Assembly (NCBI GenBank): GCA_038137215.1
Contig: JAYQBG010000002.1
Location: 1 to 64,000, forward strand
Direction: 5' to 3'
DNA length: 64,000 bases
Origin: JABJAG01 sp038137215
Lineage (GTDB): Bacteria; Pseudomonadota; Alphaproteobacteria; UBA6615
In this document: in pieces, positions 37,539 through 46,170 of the stretch
Layout: every line of letters begins with the position of its first letter
Position numbering within the stretch: the first letter of the stretch is position 1
The notes under the pieces: generated by a model
What the model saw: the letters and a program-made list of their open reading frames with translations, nothing else
Database searches by the model: none
Told to the model about the DNA's origin: nothing
Program-made: the position numbers and the translations under genes

Positions 37539-37688
37539 GTCATGCCCGGACTTGATCCGGGCATCTTTGCCCGACTGAGCCCTCATCCCGAGATTGTCGA
37601 GGGACGAAGGACGAGGGCGATATCCTCATACTTCGACAAGCTCAGCATGAGGATATCGCGAGATACCAGGGTCAAGCCCGGGTATGAC
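37539..37688. repeat. 86-bp type repeat with a second repeat nested inside
   Basis: The outer arms (GTCATGCCCGGACTTGATCC at the left, GGTCAAGCCCGGGTATGACG at the right) match the composite at 4035-4120, but the middle is replaced by a different element (about 37566-37660) containing TACTTCGACAAGCTCAGCA and TCCCGAGATTGTCGAGGGAC. The rest of the 544-base space between the ligase and the quinone reductase holds repeats only. Confidence 0.75.
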
Positions 37689-37808
37689 GCCTTGGAGGAA
37701 CAGACAGGCGCGGACACGCCTCACGGATTGAAACAGTCAGCTCTTCCGGGGCGACACACGCGCACGATTGCGCGACTATTGGCGTGTAACAAAAACGGAA
37801 CCAGGGTC

Positions 37809-38789
37809 ATGAAAGCAGTCTGGTACGAGGAACTCGGCCCCGCCGACGATGTCCTGAAGGTCGGTGAGATGGACACGCCCGGAGCCGGCCCTGGCGAGGT
37901 GCGGGTCAGGCTGTCTGCCTCCGGGGTCAATCCGGCTGACGTGAAACGGCGCGGGCTCGGCACCTACGGCATGGAGTTCCCGCGCATCATTCCCAACAGC
38001 GACGGCGCCGGAATCGTCGATCAGGTCGGAGAGGGTGTGGATGAGGGCATGCTCGGACAGCGGGTCTGGCTGTTCAACGGGCAGCGCGGGCGCGCCTTCG
38101 GGACGGCGGCGGAATACATCGCGCTGGACGCCTGGCTGGTCGCCCCCCTGCCGGACGACCTGAGTTTCGCCGAGGGCGCCTGCCTGGGCATCCCCTGCAT
38201 GACCGGCCACCGAAATGTGTTTGCCGACGGTCCGGTTGACGGCAAAACAGTCCTGGTCACCGGTGGTGCCGGGGCGGTCGGCCACTATGCCTTGCAATGG
38301 GCCCGCCGGGGCGGGGCGACCGTGATCGCCACAGTCAGTTCCGGCGACAAAGCGGCCCACGCCAAAACCGGTGGCGCGCACCACACGGTCAATTATCGCG
38401 ACGACGATGCCGCAGAACAGATCATGGACCTGACCGGCGGGAGGGGCGTGGACCGGGTCGTCGAGGTAGACCTCGCCGCCAACTTCGACATGGCCGCAAA
38501 GGTGGTCGCACCCGGCGGTACGATCTCGGTCTATTATTCCAGCGGCGACCCGAAGAACCTTTTCATGCGCATGGCGCTCAAGAACGCCCTTGTGCGTTTC
38601 ATGGTTCTCCACAGCGTGCCGCGCGCAGCGATCGATCACGCCCGGGCGGACATCGCCGACTGGCTTGCCGAAGGCGGTGCCCTCCACACGGTCGCGGGCA
38701 CCTTCCCGCTGGCGCAGACCGCCGAAGCACACAAATTCGTTGAGGCGGGCAACAAGTTGGGTACGGTGGTGGTCGAACCGGACAAATGA
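37809..38789 (+). CDS. NADPH:quinone reductase-type zinc-independent alcohol dehydrogenase
   Basis: 326 residues from the ATG at 37809 (MKAVWYEELGPADDVLKVGE). The GroES-like N-terminal domain contains VRLSASGVNPADVKRRG, and the nucleotide-binding half contains VLVTGGAGAVGHYALQWARR. No zinc-ligand cysteines are present, placing it with quinone oxidoreductases (QOR) of the medium-chain superfamily. It would reduce quinones or enones with NADPH in the cytoplasm. The open frame upstream of this start runs through repeats and is not coding. Confidence 0.9.
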   Translation: MKAVWYEELGPADDVLKVGEMDTPGAGPGEVRVRLSASGVNPADVKRRGLGTYGMEFPRIIPNSDGAGIVDQVGEGVDEGMLGQRVWLFNGQRGRAFGTAAEYIALDAWLVAPLPDDLSFAEGACLGIPCMTGHRNVFADGPVDGKTVLVTGGAGAVGHYALQWARRGGATVIATVSSGDKAAHAKTGGAHHTVNYRDDDAAEQIMDLTGGRGVDRVVEVDLAANFDMAAKVVAPGGTISVYYSSGDPKNLFMRMALKNALVRFMVLHSVPRAAIDHARADIADWLAEGGALHTVAGTFPLAQTAEAHKFVEAGNKLGTVVVEPDK

Positions 38790-38810
38790 GAACCAAAGCC
38801 CTCAAAATAA

Positions 38811-38902
38811 CCTCATGCTGAGCTTCCTCATCCCGAGCTTGTCGAGGGACGATGTATGAGGTTGCACCCTCGCCCTTCGTCAGGCTCAGGGTGAGGGCGA
38901 GG
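38811..38902. repeat. GAGCTTGTCGAGGGACGA-type repeat
   Basis: CCTCATGCTGAGCTTCCTCA and ATCCCGAGCTTGTCGAGGGA pair with the following reverse elements, ending CTTCGTCAGGCTCAGGGTGA. The same building blocks occur inside 37539-37688, at 46036-46150 and at 61870-61936. Confidence 0.7.
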
Positions 38903-38948
38903 ACAGACCCTGAGAATCTGTGAAACTCAAAACTGACAAGAGAACCCC

Positions 38949-39547
38949 ATGAAAATCAAACCATACGAATGGGCCGTTCTCGGCGTGACGCTGGGCTACA
39001 CGGCGGTCTTCGGCGCGATCTTCATGTCCGCTGGGAACAGCGAGTTCCTCTGGTATATCGTCACGCTGCTGATTTTGGTTGCGCTGGTTGCACTCGGGCA
39101 ACGCAAGGCGGAGTTTCCGGCCGCTATCCTCTGGGCGCTCAGCCTCTGGGCTTCATCCACATGGCCGGGGGCGGCGTCCCGGTGGGCGACAGCGTCCTCT
39201 ACGCCCATGTGGTTTTGCCCATTTACGGATCAGGCGAATTCGTCTTCCTAAAATACGACAAGATCGTCCACTTCTACGGGTTCGGCATCACAGCCTGGGT
39301 GCTCTGGCATCTGCTGCACCGCCATTTCCCGGTGATGATCGGCAGTGCGAGCCTCATCGTGTTTCCCGTACTGGGCGCCATGGGACTGGGCGCGGTCAAC
39401 GAGATCATCGAGTTCATTGCCGTGGTGGTGTTTCCCAACACCAATGCCGGCGGCTACGTGAACACCGCTCTAGACCTGGTGTTCAACGGCGCCGGTGCGA
39501 TCTTCGCCATGTTGCTGGTTCGTGTGTTCTCAAAGCGCGAGACCTGA
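38949..39547 (+). pseudogene. DUF2238-like membrane protein, frameshifted
   Basis: Two adjoining frames encode one protein. The first 68 codons (MKIKPYEWAVLGVTLGY, then LWYIVTLLILVALVALGQRK) are in the frame of 38949; from GFIHMAGGGVPVGDSVLYAH onward the protein continues one frame away to 39547 (KIVHFYGFGITAWVLWHLLH, GLGAVNEIIEFIAVVVFP, NAGGYVNTALDLVFNGAGA). Adding one G in the GGG run at 39148-39150 would restore SLWGFIHMAGGG. The intact protein would be about 199 residues with five or six membrane helices and a conserved Asp-His-Glu-Asn set. This may be a sequencing error rather than a true mutation. Confidence 0.8.
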
Positions 39548-39596
39548 CGACGCAAGCTTTGCGAAGGGCTTTGCGATGACACTCATCCCTCTCAAT

Positions 39597-39688
39597 CGTC
39601 ATGCCCGCGCAGGCGGGCATCCATAGACACCGATGCCAGACCGGATGACCGCCTGAGTTTATAGGTTCCCGCCTTCGCGGGAACGACG
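39597..39688. repeat. 92-bp composite palindromic repeat (copy 3, inverted)
   Basis: This is the reverse orientation of the copy at 37303-37394: CGTCATGCCCGCGCAGGCGG first, then a spacer ending CCGCCTGAGTTTATAGG, then TTCCCGCCTTCGCGGGAACG. Length is again 92 bases. Confidence 0.85.
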
Positions 39689-39803
39689 AACCGTGGGTGA
39701 GTTGAGAGCGGCGTTGAAACCACGACGTGATTGCGAACAACGTGAATCCATCCAGCTGCTCCGCGCTCGCGAGAGCGCACGGGTGGCCCTACCCCGCAGC
39801 CAC

Positions 39804-40238
39804 CTAGTCCCGCGGCGGTGTGCGGCGGAGCGCCTTGGTGCGGCCGCGCTGTTCCTTGGATTTCAGGCGCCGTTCCTTCGAGGCGCGGGTCGGCCGGGTC
39901 GGCTTTCGTTTGCGGGGCGCAATGGCTGCGCGTTTGAGCAGATCGAGCAGGCGTTCGCGCGCATCGGCCCGGTTGCGCTCCTGGGTCCGGAACCGCTCGG
40001 CGCGCAGCACAAGCACCCCGTCATTGGTCAGGCGTGCGCCGGCCAGCTTGCGCAGGCGCGCCTTGTGATCCGCCGGCAGGCTGGGCGAGGCATTCACATC
40101 GAAGCGCAATTCCACCGCCGTGGCGACCTTGTTGACGTTCTGACCGCCCGGACCGCCGGCGCGCGTAAACCGTTCCTCGAGCTCGCTCTCGGGCACGAAG
40201 ACATTGCGGCTGACGCGCAGTCCGTCGGTTTCAATCAT
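39804..40238 (-). CDS. arfB: Alternative ribosome-rescue peptidyl-tRNA hydrolase ArfB
   Basis: 144 residues from the ATG at 40238, which overlaps the stop of the upstream gene (TGATG). The catalytic GGQ motif is in RAGGPGGQNVNKVAT (about residues 26-40), and the long basic tail (RKRKPTRPTRASKERRLKSK) is the part that enters the empty mRNA channel in ArfB/YaeJ. It frees stalled ribosomes lacking a stop codon by hydrolysing peptidyl-tRNA. The longer frame to 40265 adds nine residues without a better start. Confidence 0.95.
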   Translation of the reverse strand: MIETDGLRVSRNVFVPESELEERFTRAGGPGGQNVNKVATAVELRFDVNASPSLPADHKARLRKLAGARLTNDGVLVLRAERFRTQERNRADARERLLDLLKRAAIAPRKRKPTRPTRASKERRLKSKEQRGRTKALRRTPPRD

Positions 40239-41107
40239 CAGCTTAGCGGGTGTGCCGCCACCCATTTTTCAGCAAAGGCGCGGTAGTCGTTGGGCGCGCG
40301 ACCGAGGATCATGCCGAGCACCTTGCCATTGCCGCCGGGCAATCCATAACGGTCATAATGCTCGCACATCTTCACGAAGCCCTCGATGGCATAGTCGTTT
40401 TCCCCACGCTTCTTCGCAGCATCGATCCAGATCGCGATATCGGCCTTTTCGGCGCGGATATCGCGGCCCGTCACGTCGGCAAAAATTTGTGCCATCGCAG
40501 AATGGGACAGCGGATTAGGGCTGCACATCTCGAAGGCCCCGCCGGTCCAGCCGTCTTCGGTCAGCATTATCGCAGCCGCCTCGCCTACATCGTCCAGATC
40601 GACAACACTCAACGGGATATCGACATTGTAGAACCGGCGATAGATGCCGGTTTCCAGAATGGCCGGCCATTCCAGGTTGATGTTCTGCATGTACATGGTT
40701 GGCGAGAGGATCGAGTAGGGCACCAGGGATTCGATCAGGTATTCCTCTACCCGCAATTTTTCCCAATGGTGCAGCAACTGCCGGCACATCGGATGCACGA
40801 GCGAGTGGAACGCGAATTGCGAGACCCCCTCGGCCCTGGCCGCATCGATCAGCCGGACGCCGATCTCGTATTCGTCGCTCTGAAACCGGGGACCGATGTG
40901 ATAGACCTTGTCCACCCCGGAAAGCGCGGTCTTCAGATCCGCATCCGAACGGAAATCGCCCAGCACCACTTCGATGGCGCCCGCCGCCTTGCAGCGCTCC
41001 GCGCTCGCCTCGCTGCGAGTCAGGATACGGACTTCCGCGTTTCGTGCTGCCAGCTGGCGCAGGATGGAAAGGCCGGTCGGGCCGGCGGCCCCTGTCATCA
41101 GGATCAT
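40238..41107 (-). CDS. NmrA-like NAD(P)-binding protein (atypical SDR)
   Basis: 289 residues. The Rossmann motif is MILMTGAAGPTGLSILRQL, and the segments GVDKVYHIGPRFQSDEYEIG and PYSILSPTMYMQNI fit NmrA/HSCARG-type proteins, which sense the NADP/NADPH ratio or act as reductases without the usual Tyr-Lys pair. It is the first gene of a two-gene unit with arfB. Its substrate cannot be told from sequence. Confidence 0.85.
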   Translation of the reverse strand: MILMTGAAGPTGLSILRQLAARNAEVRILTRSEASAERCKAAGAIEVVLGDFRSDADLKTALSGVDKVYHIGPRFQSDEYEIGVRLIDAARAEGVSQFAFHSLVHPMCRQLLHHWEKLRVEEYLIESLVPYSILSPTMYMQNINLEWPAILETGIYRRFYNVDIPLSVVDLDDVGEAAAIMLTEDGWTGGAFEMCSPNPLSHSAMAQIFADVTGRDIRAEKADIAIWIDAAKKRGENDYAIEGFVKMCEHYDRYGLPGGNGKVLGMILGRAPNDYRAFAEKWVAAHPLS

Positions 41108-41367
41108 CTGAACTTTCCTTGTTTCGGGCCGGAACCAGAGATCCGGTTCTGGCCGGGGTTACCCGACCAAAAAGCACGCAATGACATGCAACGGTAATAC
41201 GTTCCATAAATCGGTGTTGTTGTGGCATAACAGCGTGGAGGTTGGCTGATCAAGCTTGGGTAAACGAGCACCCATATTCTTTCGGAGGCCAGGTTGCTTA
41301 AAGTTACATCGGGGGGGGGACCGACGCCATCACGGGCGACGGTCGGCAACGTAGGATTGTAGTCTAC

Positions 41368-42187
41368 GTGCTCACATTTCTGCTCTGGCCTGCGATTCTT
41401 GCCAGCTGCGTCTATGCCACAGCGCTGGGAATTGCGGCCGACCGCGCCGCGCTCTACTTCAATATCACCTATGTGCTTCTGGCCCTGGGCCTGTTCGTGC
41501 TCGAACGCGCCCTACCCCATGAACGCACATGGCTGAAGAATGACGGTCAGATGCCCGCCGATCTGGCACACACCCTGCTGAACAAGGGCTTCGTGCAGGT
41601 CCTCGTGGTGGTCGGCGTCACCATCGGCGTCGCCGAAGCCGTCGCCTCGAAGGGCGGCGGGTTCTGGCCCACCGAATGGCCGGTGGCGTTCCAGGTGATC
41701 CTCGGCATCCTGNNNNNNNNNNNNNNNNNNNNNNNNNNNNNNNNNNNNNNNNNNNNNNNNNNNNNNNNNNNNNNNNNNNNNNNNNNNNNNNNNNNNNNNN
41801 NNNNNNNNNNNNCTGAGCCAGCCGCTGCTGTTTCTGGCCGGCGCCCCGTCCGACATCTTCATCTGGGTCACCTCGATCACGGCCTTCATCGGCCTGCTGA
41901 CCCATTGCAATGTGGAAATGCGCTTCGGGCCCCTGAACTATGTCTTCAACACACCGGCCGTGCATCGCTGGCATCATTCGCGCAATCCGCAAGAGAGCAA
42001 CAGCAACTACGGTGAAAACCTGATGCTCTATGACGTGCTGCTGGGCACCTTCTATTGTCCGGACCGCCGTCCACCCGCCGATATCGGGATCAACGACCCC
42101 ATGCCTGCAGGCTTCCGCGCCCAGGTCGCCCAGCCGTTCCGGCGCAACCAGCCCACCCTGCCCCTTCGCGGGACCGGCGCAGACTAG
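41368..42187 (+). CDS. Sterol desaturase/fatty acid hydroxylase family protein, interrupted by assembly gap
   Basis: A GTG start at 41368 gives 115 residues with membrane helices (LLWPAILASCVYATALG, ITYVLLALGLFVLERALP), then 100 Ns, then 124 residues in frame to 42187 with the second histidine cluster (LTHCNVEM and PAVHRWHHSR) and NYGENLMLYDVLLGTFY. The first histidine box, normally HRLSH and HAVHHS, must lie within the gap, about 50-60 residues if the gap is a placeholder. Such di-iron membrane enzymes hydroxylate or desaturate lipids. It is probably intact in the organism. Confidence 0.85.
41713..41812. other. Assembly gap of exactly 100 N
   Basis: A run of 100 undetermined bases, the usual placeholder for an unknown distance between contigs. 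It falls inside the sterol desaturase gene, whose two halves are both recognisable and in compatible order. Confidence 0.99.
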
Positions 42188-42202
42188 GCCTGCACGAGGG
42201 CG

Positions 42203-43441
42203 CTATTGCCGCGCCCGCCCTTGCAGCATCCAGAGAAACGCAACGGCCTGCAGGGCCAGCGCGACCCCGAAGGCCCCCTGATAGCCAACCCGCGCGTAGC
42301 CGCCCTCCGCGGTCACCGGCCAGATATTGATGATCTCGCCCATGCCCCATTGAAGCGCGAAGGCCATGGCGAAAATCAGCAGGTTCTGGGCGGTGTTGGC
42401 GCGTCCGGCCAGGTCGGAGGAGAATGTCTGGGCGAGCACGGAAAAGACCAGCACACCCGAGGCACCAAACGCGCCGACCAGAAACCAGAGCGTTGCCGGG
42501 AAGGCTGTCCATTCCAGCAGTACCAGAACCTGCAACAGCATGAAGGTTCCCATGCCGAAACCGGCCACCACCAGCGGTGGCACCCCGCGCCGCCCCAACC
42601 GCTCGGCGGCCAGCCCGGTTCCGATATTGCCAATCACGAACCCGGCCGCGCCGGCCAGCAGAACAAAACTGACGGCCTTCGAATCCAAGCCGGCAACATC
42701 CCGCAACCAGGGTCCGGCCCAGAGGGTCTGGATTGCCAGAAAACTTCCTTGCGAAAACGCAGCCAGTGGCGCCACGCGCCAGAAGGCCCGGCTGGCGAAA
42801 ATCCCTCGCAGGCCACCAATGCGCGCGGCAAGCGGCTCGGATGAGCCGGCCCGTGCACGCTCGGGCACCACGAACCAGATCGCCACCGCCACAATGGCTG
42901 TGCCCATCGCCAGCGCCATGAACCCGTAGCGCCAGCCGATTTCCGCGACCACGGCCTCGGTCGGCGCGGTTGCCACCATGGCGCCCAGACCGCCAAAGGC
43001 AACGATCAGCCCGTTCATCAGCGGTAGGCGCTCCATGGGGAACCATTCGCTCATCGCCTTGAAGGACCCCATCAGACAGGCCGCCACGCCAGCCCCGATC
43101 AGCGCGCGCCCGAGCACCAGCCCCCACAGGCTTTCGCCGATCGCGAAGAGGAACGCACCCAGCGCCGCCACCACCAGCAGGACCGTTTCCACCCGGCGCG
43201 GGCCATGGCTGTCCAGAAACACGCCGACCGGAATCTGGGCGAGCGCGAAGGTGATGAAATAGGCGCTGCTCAACATTCCCAGCTCGCCGGCCGTCAGACC
43301 GACCTCAAGCGCCAGATCCGGGCCGATCACCGCGTTCACGGTGCGGTACAGATAGGAAAAGAAATAGCCGACCGCGAAGGGCAGAAAGACAACCGCCATC
43401 AGGCGCGGCAGGGGAATGTCGGCGCCCCGGCTAGCGGCCAC
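42203..43441 (-). CDS. Major facilitator superfamily transporter
   Basis: 412 residues with twelve expected membrane helices. Characteristic segments are FLPFAVGYFFSYLYRTVNAV, IPVGVFLDSHGPRRVE (the loop 2-3 motif), and WRYGFMALAMGTAIVAV at mid-protein. The pattern resembles the alphaproteobacterial anion/nitrate-like MFS group, but the substrate is unknown. Its start lies 11 bases inside the end of the crotonase-like gene, so the two are cotranscribed. Confidence 0.9.
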   Translation of the reverse strand: MAASRGADIPLPRLMAVVFLPFAVGYFFSYLYRTVNAVIGPDLALEVGLTAGELGMLSSAYFITFALAQIPVGVFLDSHGPRRVETVLLVVAALGAFLFAIGESLWGLVLGRALIGAGVAACLMGSFKAMSEWFPMERLPLMNGLIVAFGGLGAMVATAPTEAVVAEIGWRYGFMALAMGTAIVAVAIWFVVPERARAGSSEPLAARIGGLRGIFASRAFWRVAPLAAFSQGSFLAIQTLWAGPWLRDVAGLDSKAVSFVLLAGAAGFVIGNIGTGLAAERLGRRGVPPLVVAGFGMGTFMLLQVLVLLEWTAFPATLWFLVGAFGASGVLVFSVLAQTFSSDLAGRANTAQNLLIFAMAFALQWGMGEIINIWPVTAEGGYARVGYQGAFGVALALQAVAFLWMLQGRARQ

Positions 43442-44210
43442 GGAATTTCGGCTTTTCGCGATTCTTGAAGGCGTTGTAGCCGGTCATGTAGTCCTCGCTG
43501 TCGGCGTAGTCGAACTGGGCTTCCAGTTCGGCGCGGCTCAGCGGGCGGGGATCGGAGAGACGCTCGAGCGCGGCGCGGTGAAAGCGATGGGACAGAGGCG
43601 CCCCGTCGGCAATCCGGCGCGCGGCCTTCATCACTTCATCCTCGAGTTCGGCATCGGGCACGACCCGGGTCAGCAGGTTCTTGGCCAGGGCCTCCTCGGC
43701 CGAGATCGCCCGTCCCTCGAGCAGGATTTCGCTCGCAACGGCGCGGCCGCCCGCATCCACCAGGTACTGCACCAGGTGATAGGCGAGGTAGAGGCCGATA
43801 TTCTTGGCCGGCACCCCGAAGCGGCCGGATTCGCCGGAAATCCGAAGATCCGCCGCCAGCGCCAGTTCGAAACCGCCGCCGATGCAGAAGCCATGGATCA
43901 TGGCAATCACCGGATGGCGCGAATGGCGCACGCCCAGGAACGCCCTGTCGGTCGCCGCTTCATAGGCCTTCACCTTCTTGCGGTCCGAGCGCTCGGCCTC
44001 GAAATTGGTGATGTCCGCGCCCGCACAGAAGGCTTCCTCGCCCGCACCGCGCAGGACGATGCAGCGCAGGTTGTCGTCTTCCCCCAGTGCATCGATGGTA
44101 TCGCCCACGGCGATCCAGTCCTCCTGGCGCAGAGCGTTGCGCTTTTCGGTGCGGTGCAGAGAGACGATGGCAATGTCGTCGCGGCGTTCGACCTGAACGG
44201 TGTCAGTCAT
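43431..44210 (-). CDS. Enoyl-CoA hydratase/isomerase (crotonase) family protein lacking one catalytic Glu
   Basis: 259 residues of crotonase fold: IVSLHRTEKRNALRQ, AFCAGADITNFEAE (oxyanion hole), MIHGFCIGGGFELALAADLR and RFGVPAKNIGLYLAYHLVQ. The glutamate equivalent to Glu144 of rat enoyl-CoA hydratase is present (GGGFELAL), but Glu164 is replaced by Ala (GVPA rather than the PE pair). Ordinary hydration of enoyl-CoA is therefore doubtful; an isomerase, thioesterase or decarboxylase role is possible. It is first in a unit with the MFS gene. Confidence 0.9.
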   Translation of the reverse strand: MTDTVQVERRDDIAIVSLHRTEKRNALRQEDWIAVGDTIDALGEDDNLRCIVLRGAGEEAFCAGADITNFEAERSDRKKVKAYEAATDRAFLGVRHSRHPVIAMIHGFCIGGGFELALAADLRISGESGRFGVPAKNIGLYLAYHLVQYLVDAGGRAVASEILLEGRAISAEEALAKNLLTRVVPDAELEDEVMKAARRIADGAPLSHRFHRAALERLSDPRPLSRAELEAQFDYADSEDYMTGYNAFKNREKPKFRGR

Positions 44211-44288
44211 GGCGTTTCCGTTTTTCTTTCTGGATCGGTTTTTTCTAGCGGCGGAGTATCCCGCAAAACCGGTGACGAGGCGAGGCTC

Positions 44289-45404
44289 TCAGATCAGACC
44301 GCATGTCGGGGGCGGGCTCATCTGCATCTTTTTCTCCGAAAACCAGTGCAGCGTGTCTTCAATCGTCGCCCGCTCGACATCGCGGGTGATGAAGACGATA
44401 CGGGTCCGGCGATCCTCGGACGGCCAGGCGTCCAGCACGGCGGGCGGATGGAAGACATGCTGGACGCCGTGAATGACCACCGGCTTGTCCATCTCCGCCA
44501 CGTTGACGATGCCCTTGATGCGCAGCAGGTCCGGCCCCTTGAGCATCATGATCGTGTCGAGCCACTGCTCCAGCGCATCCAGGCGCAGCGGCTCGTCATA
44601 GGTCACACAGAAGGAGCTGATGTGATCGTCATGGCGGTTCACGTCATGGGCGTGAGCATGGTCGTGATCGTGGGCATGGCCGTGTGCGTGATCGTTCCCC
44701 TGCGCATCGGCATAGGCCTCGTCCTGCAGCCAGCGCTCCACATCGGGTCCCTTGACGGCCGGGTTGAATAGCCCGGCATTGAACAGCACCTCCGGTTCCA
44801 CCTCGCCATTGATCACCCGCTGGCGCGGGGCCGCTGGATTGATGGTATCCAGCCGCGCTTCCAGCGAGGCCACCACCTTGTCATCCACCAGATCGGTCTT
44901 GGTGATGAGGATACGGTCGGCGACGGCGGCCTGTTTGACGGATTCGAACTGCTTGCCGAGGGTGTCCTCGCCATTCACCGCATCGACGGTCGCGATCACC
45001 CCGTCGAGGCGGAAATAGTTCGTCACAAGCTGGTCGGACATCAGGGTGTGCAGGATCGGCGCCGGATCGGCCAGCCCCGTGGTTTCGATCAGAATCCGCT
45101 CGAAGGACGGCACATCCTCACGCAGGCGCAGCATCATCAGGTCGCGCAGGGTGTTCACCAGATCGCCGCGCACGGTGCAGCACAGGCAGCCGCTGTTGAG
45201 CAGCACCATGTCTTCCGCCCCGGTCACCGTCAGCTCGTGATCGAGGCCCACTTCGCCGAACTCGTTGACGATCACCGCGGATTTCTCCATGTCCGGTTGG
45301 TGCAGGACATGGTTCAGCACGGTCGTCTTGCCACTTCCCAGAAAGCCCGTCAGCAGGGATACCGGGATCAGTTCGGTGATACTTTCCGGTGTTTGTCCGC
45401 TCAT
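44289..45404 (-). CDS. CobW/COG0523 family GTPase, probable zinc metallochaperone
   Basis: 371 residues. G domain: GFLGSGKTTVLNHVL (P-loop, about residues 19-33), the metal motif CLCC (within NSGCLCCTVRGDL) and ETTGLADPAPI. A histidine-aspartate tract near residues 235-265 (HAHGHAHDHDHAHAHD) is typical of zinc-handling members. The CobW C-terminal domain follows. It would deliver zinc to client enzymes using GTP. It is divergent from hisI, a gene for a zinc-dependent enzyme, with 84 bases between the starts. Confidence 0.9.
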   Translation of the reverse strand: MSGQTPESITELIPVSLLTGFLGSGKTTVLNHVLHQPDMEKSAVIVNEFGEVGLDHELTVTGAEDMVLLNSGCLCCTVRGDLVNTLRDLMMLRLREDVPSFERILIETTGLADPAPILHTLMSDQLVTNYFRLDGVIATVDAVNGEDTLGKQFESVKQAAVADRILITKTDLVDDKVVASLEARLDTINPAAPRQRVINGEVEPEVLFNAGLFNPAVKGPDVERWLQDEAYADAQGNDHAHGHAHDHDHAHAHDVNRHDDHISSFCVTYDEPLRLDALEQWLDTIMMLKGPDLLRIKGIVNVAEMDKPVVIHGVQHVFHPPAVLDAWPSEDRRTRIVFITRDVERATIEDTLHWFSEKKMQMSPPPTCGLI

Positions 45405-45431
45405 TTTCCAACCTTGTCGTGACGCGCCTGC

Positions 45432-45462
45432 TTGACATCCGGCGCAGACAAACCGTTATAAC
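45432..45462 (+). promoter_or_regulatory. Candidate promoter of hisI, overlapping a GTTATAAC palindrome
   Basis: TTGACA and TATAAC are 19 bases apart, slightly longer than ideal. The second element lies within GTTATAAC, a perfect 8-base palindrome that equals the centre of known alphaproteobacterial Zur sites, although the outer arms here do not match. Confidence 0.4.
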
Positions 45463-45488
45463 ACGCGCGGAACGCGGCACGACAGATC

Positions 45489-46007
45489 GTGCCCCCAATG
45501 AAAGCACCGAAAATGAGTGAAACCGGCAAGTCCATGTTTGCAGATCGCGTGTCCATCGAACAGGTCGAGGAAGGCCACGAACTGGCCCCGAAATTCGACG
45601 CCGATGGCCTGATGCCCGTGGTGACCACCGACGCCGAGAGCGGCGAGCTGCTCATGCACGGCTATATGAACGCCGAAGCGCTGACCAAAACCATCGAGAC
45701 CGGCGAAGCTCATTACTGGTCCCGTTCCCGCCAGGTCCTCTGGCACAAGGGCGCGACCTCGGGCCTGGTCCAGAAGGTCAAGGAAATCCGGATCGACGAC
45801 GATCAGGATGCCGTCTGGCTGCGGGTCGATGTGCAGGGCGGCGCAAGCTGCCATGTTGGCTACCGCTCATGCTTCTACCGCTCGGTCCCGGTGGGCGCCG
45901 AGGCCGCCAAAGCCGACGCGCCGGTCGCGCTGAACTACGAAGAAACCGAAAAGGTCTTCGACCCGGTCGAGGTTTACGGCGACGCGCCGAACCCGACGAA
46001 GCTTTAG
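45489..46007 (+). CDS. hisI: Phosphoribosyl-AMP cyclohydrolase HisI
   Basis: 172 residues if started at 45498-45500 or 45489; a third ATG at 45513 begins MSETGKSMFADR. The core contains LMHGYMNAEALTKTIETGEA, HYWSRSRQVLWHKGATSG, and the zinc cysteines in GGASCHVGYRSCFYRSV. It opens the purine ring of phosphoribosyl-AMP, the third step of histidine synthesis. A C-terminal extension of about 35 residues is common in alphaproteobacteria. It stands apart from other his genes, next to a CobW zinc GTPase. Confidence 0.93.
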   Translation: MPPMKAPKMSETGKSMFADRVSIEQVEEGHELAPKFDADGLMPVVTTDAESGELLMHGYMNAEALTKTIETGEAHYWSRSRQVLWHKGATSGLVQKVKEIRIDDDQDAVWLRVDVQGGASCHVGYRSCFYRSVPVGAEAAKADAPVALNYEETEKVFDPVEVYGDAPNPTKL

Positions 46008-46035
46008 GTTTCCCGACGAAGCCATCCAATACCGG

Positions 46036-46150
46036 TCTTGCGCGGACTTGATCCGCGCATCTTTGCCGGACTGAGCCCTCATCCTGAGCCTGACGAAGGA
46101 CGAGGGCGGCATCCTCATACTTCGACAAGCTCAGCATGAGGATGTTCTGA
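46036..46150. repeat. GAGCCTGACGAAGGACGA-type repeat after hisI
   Basis: A left arm TTGCGCGGACTTGATCCGCG like that of the 86-bp family is fused to CATCCTGAGCCTGACGAAGG and TACTTCGACAAGCTCAGCAT. It fills the gap between hisI and the convergent hydrolase gene. Confidence 0.7.
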
Positions 46151-46170
46151 AAGCTGACCGCATCTGGCCG

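Noticed and set aside
37411..37808. Longer N-terminus of the quinone reductase
   Set aside because: The extra 131 codons run through palindromic repeats; the family starts at MKAVWYEELG.
45454..45464. GTTATAAC as a full Zur operator
   Set aside because: Only the central eight bases match; outer arms are GC-rich. It is kept only as part of a possible promoter.
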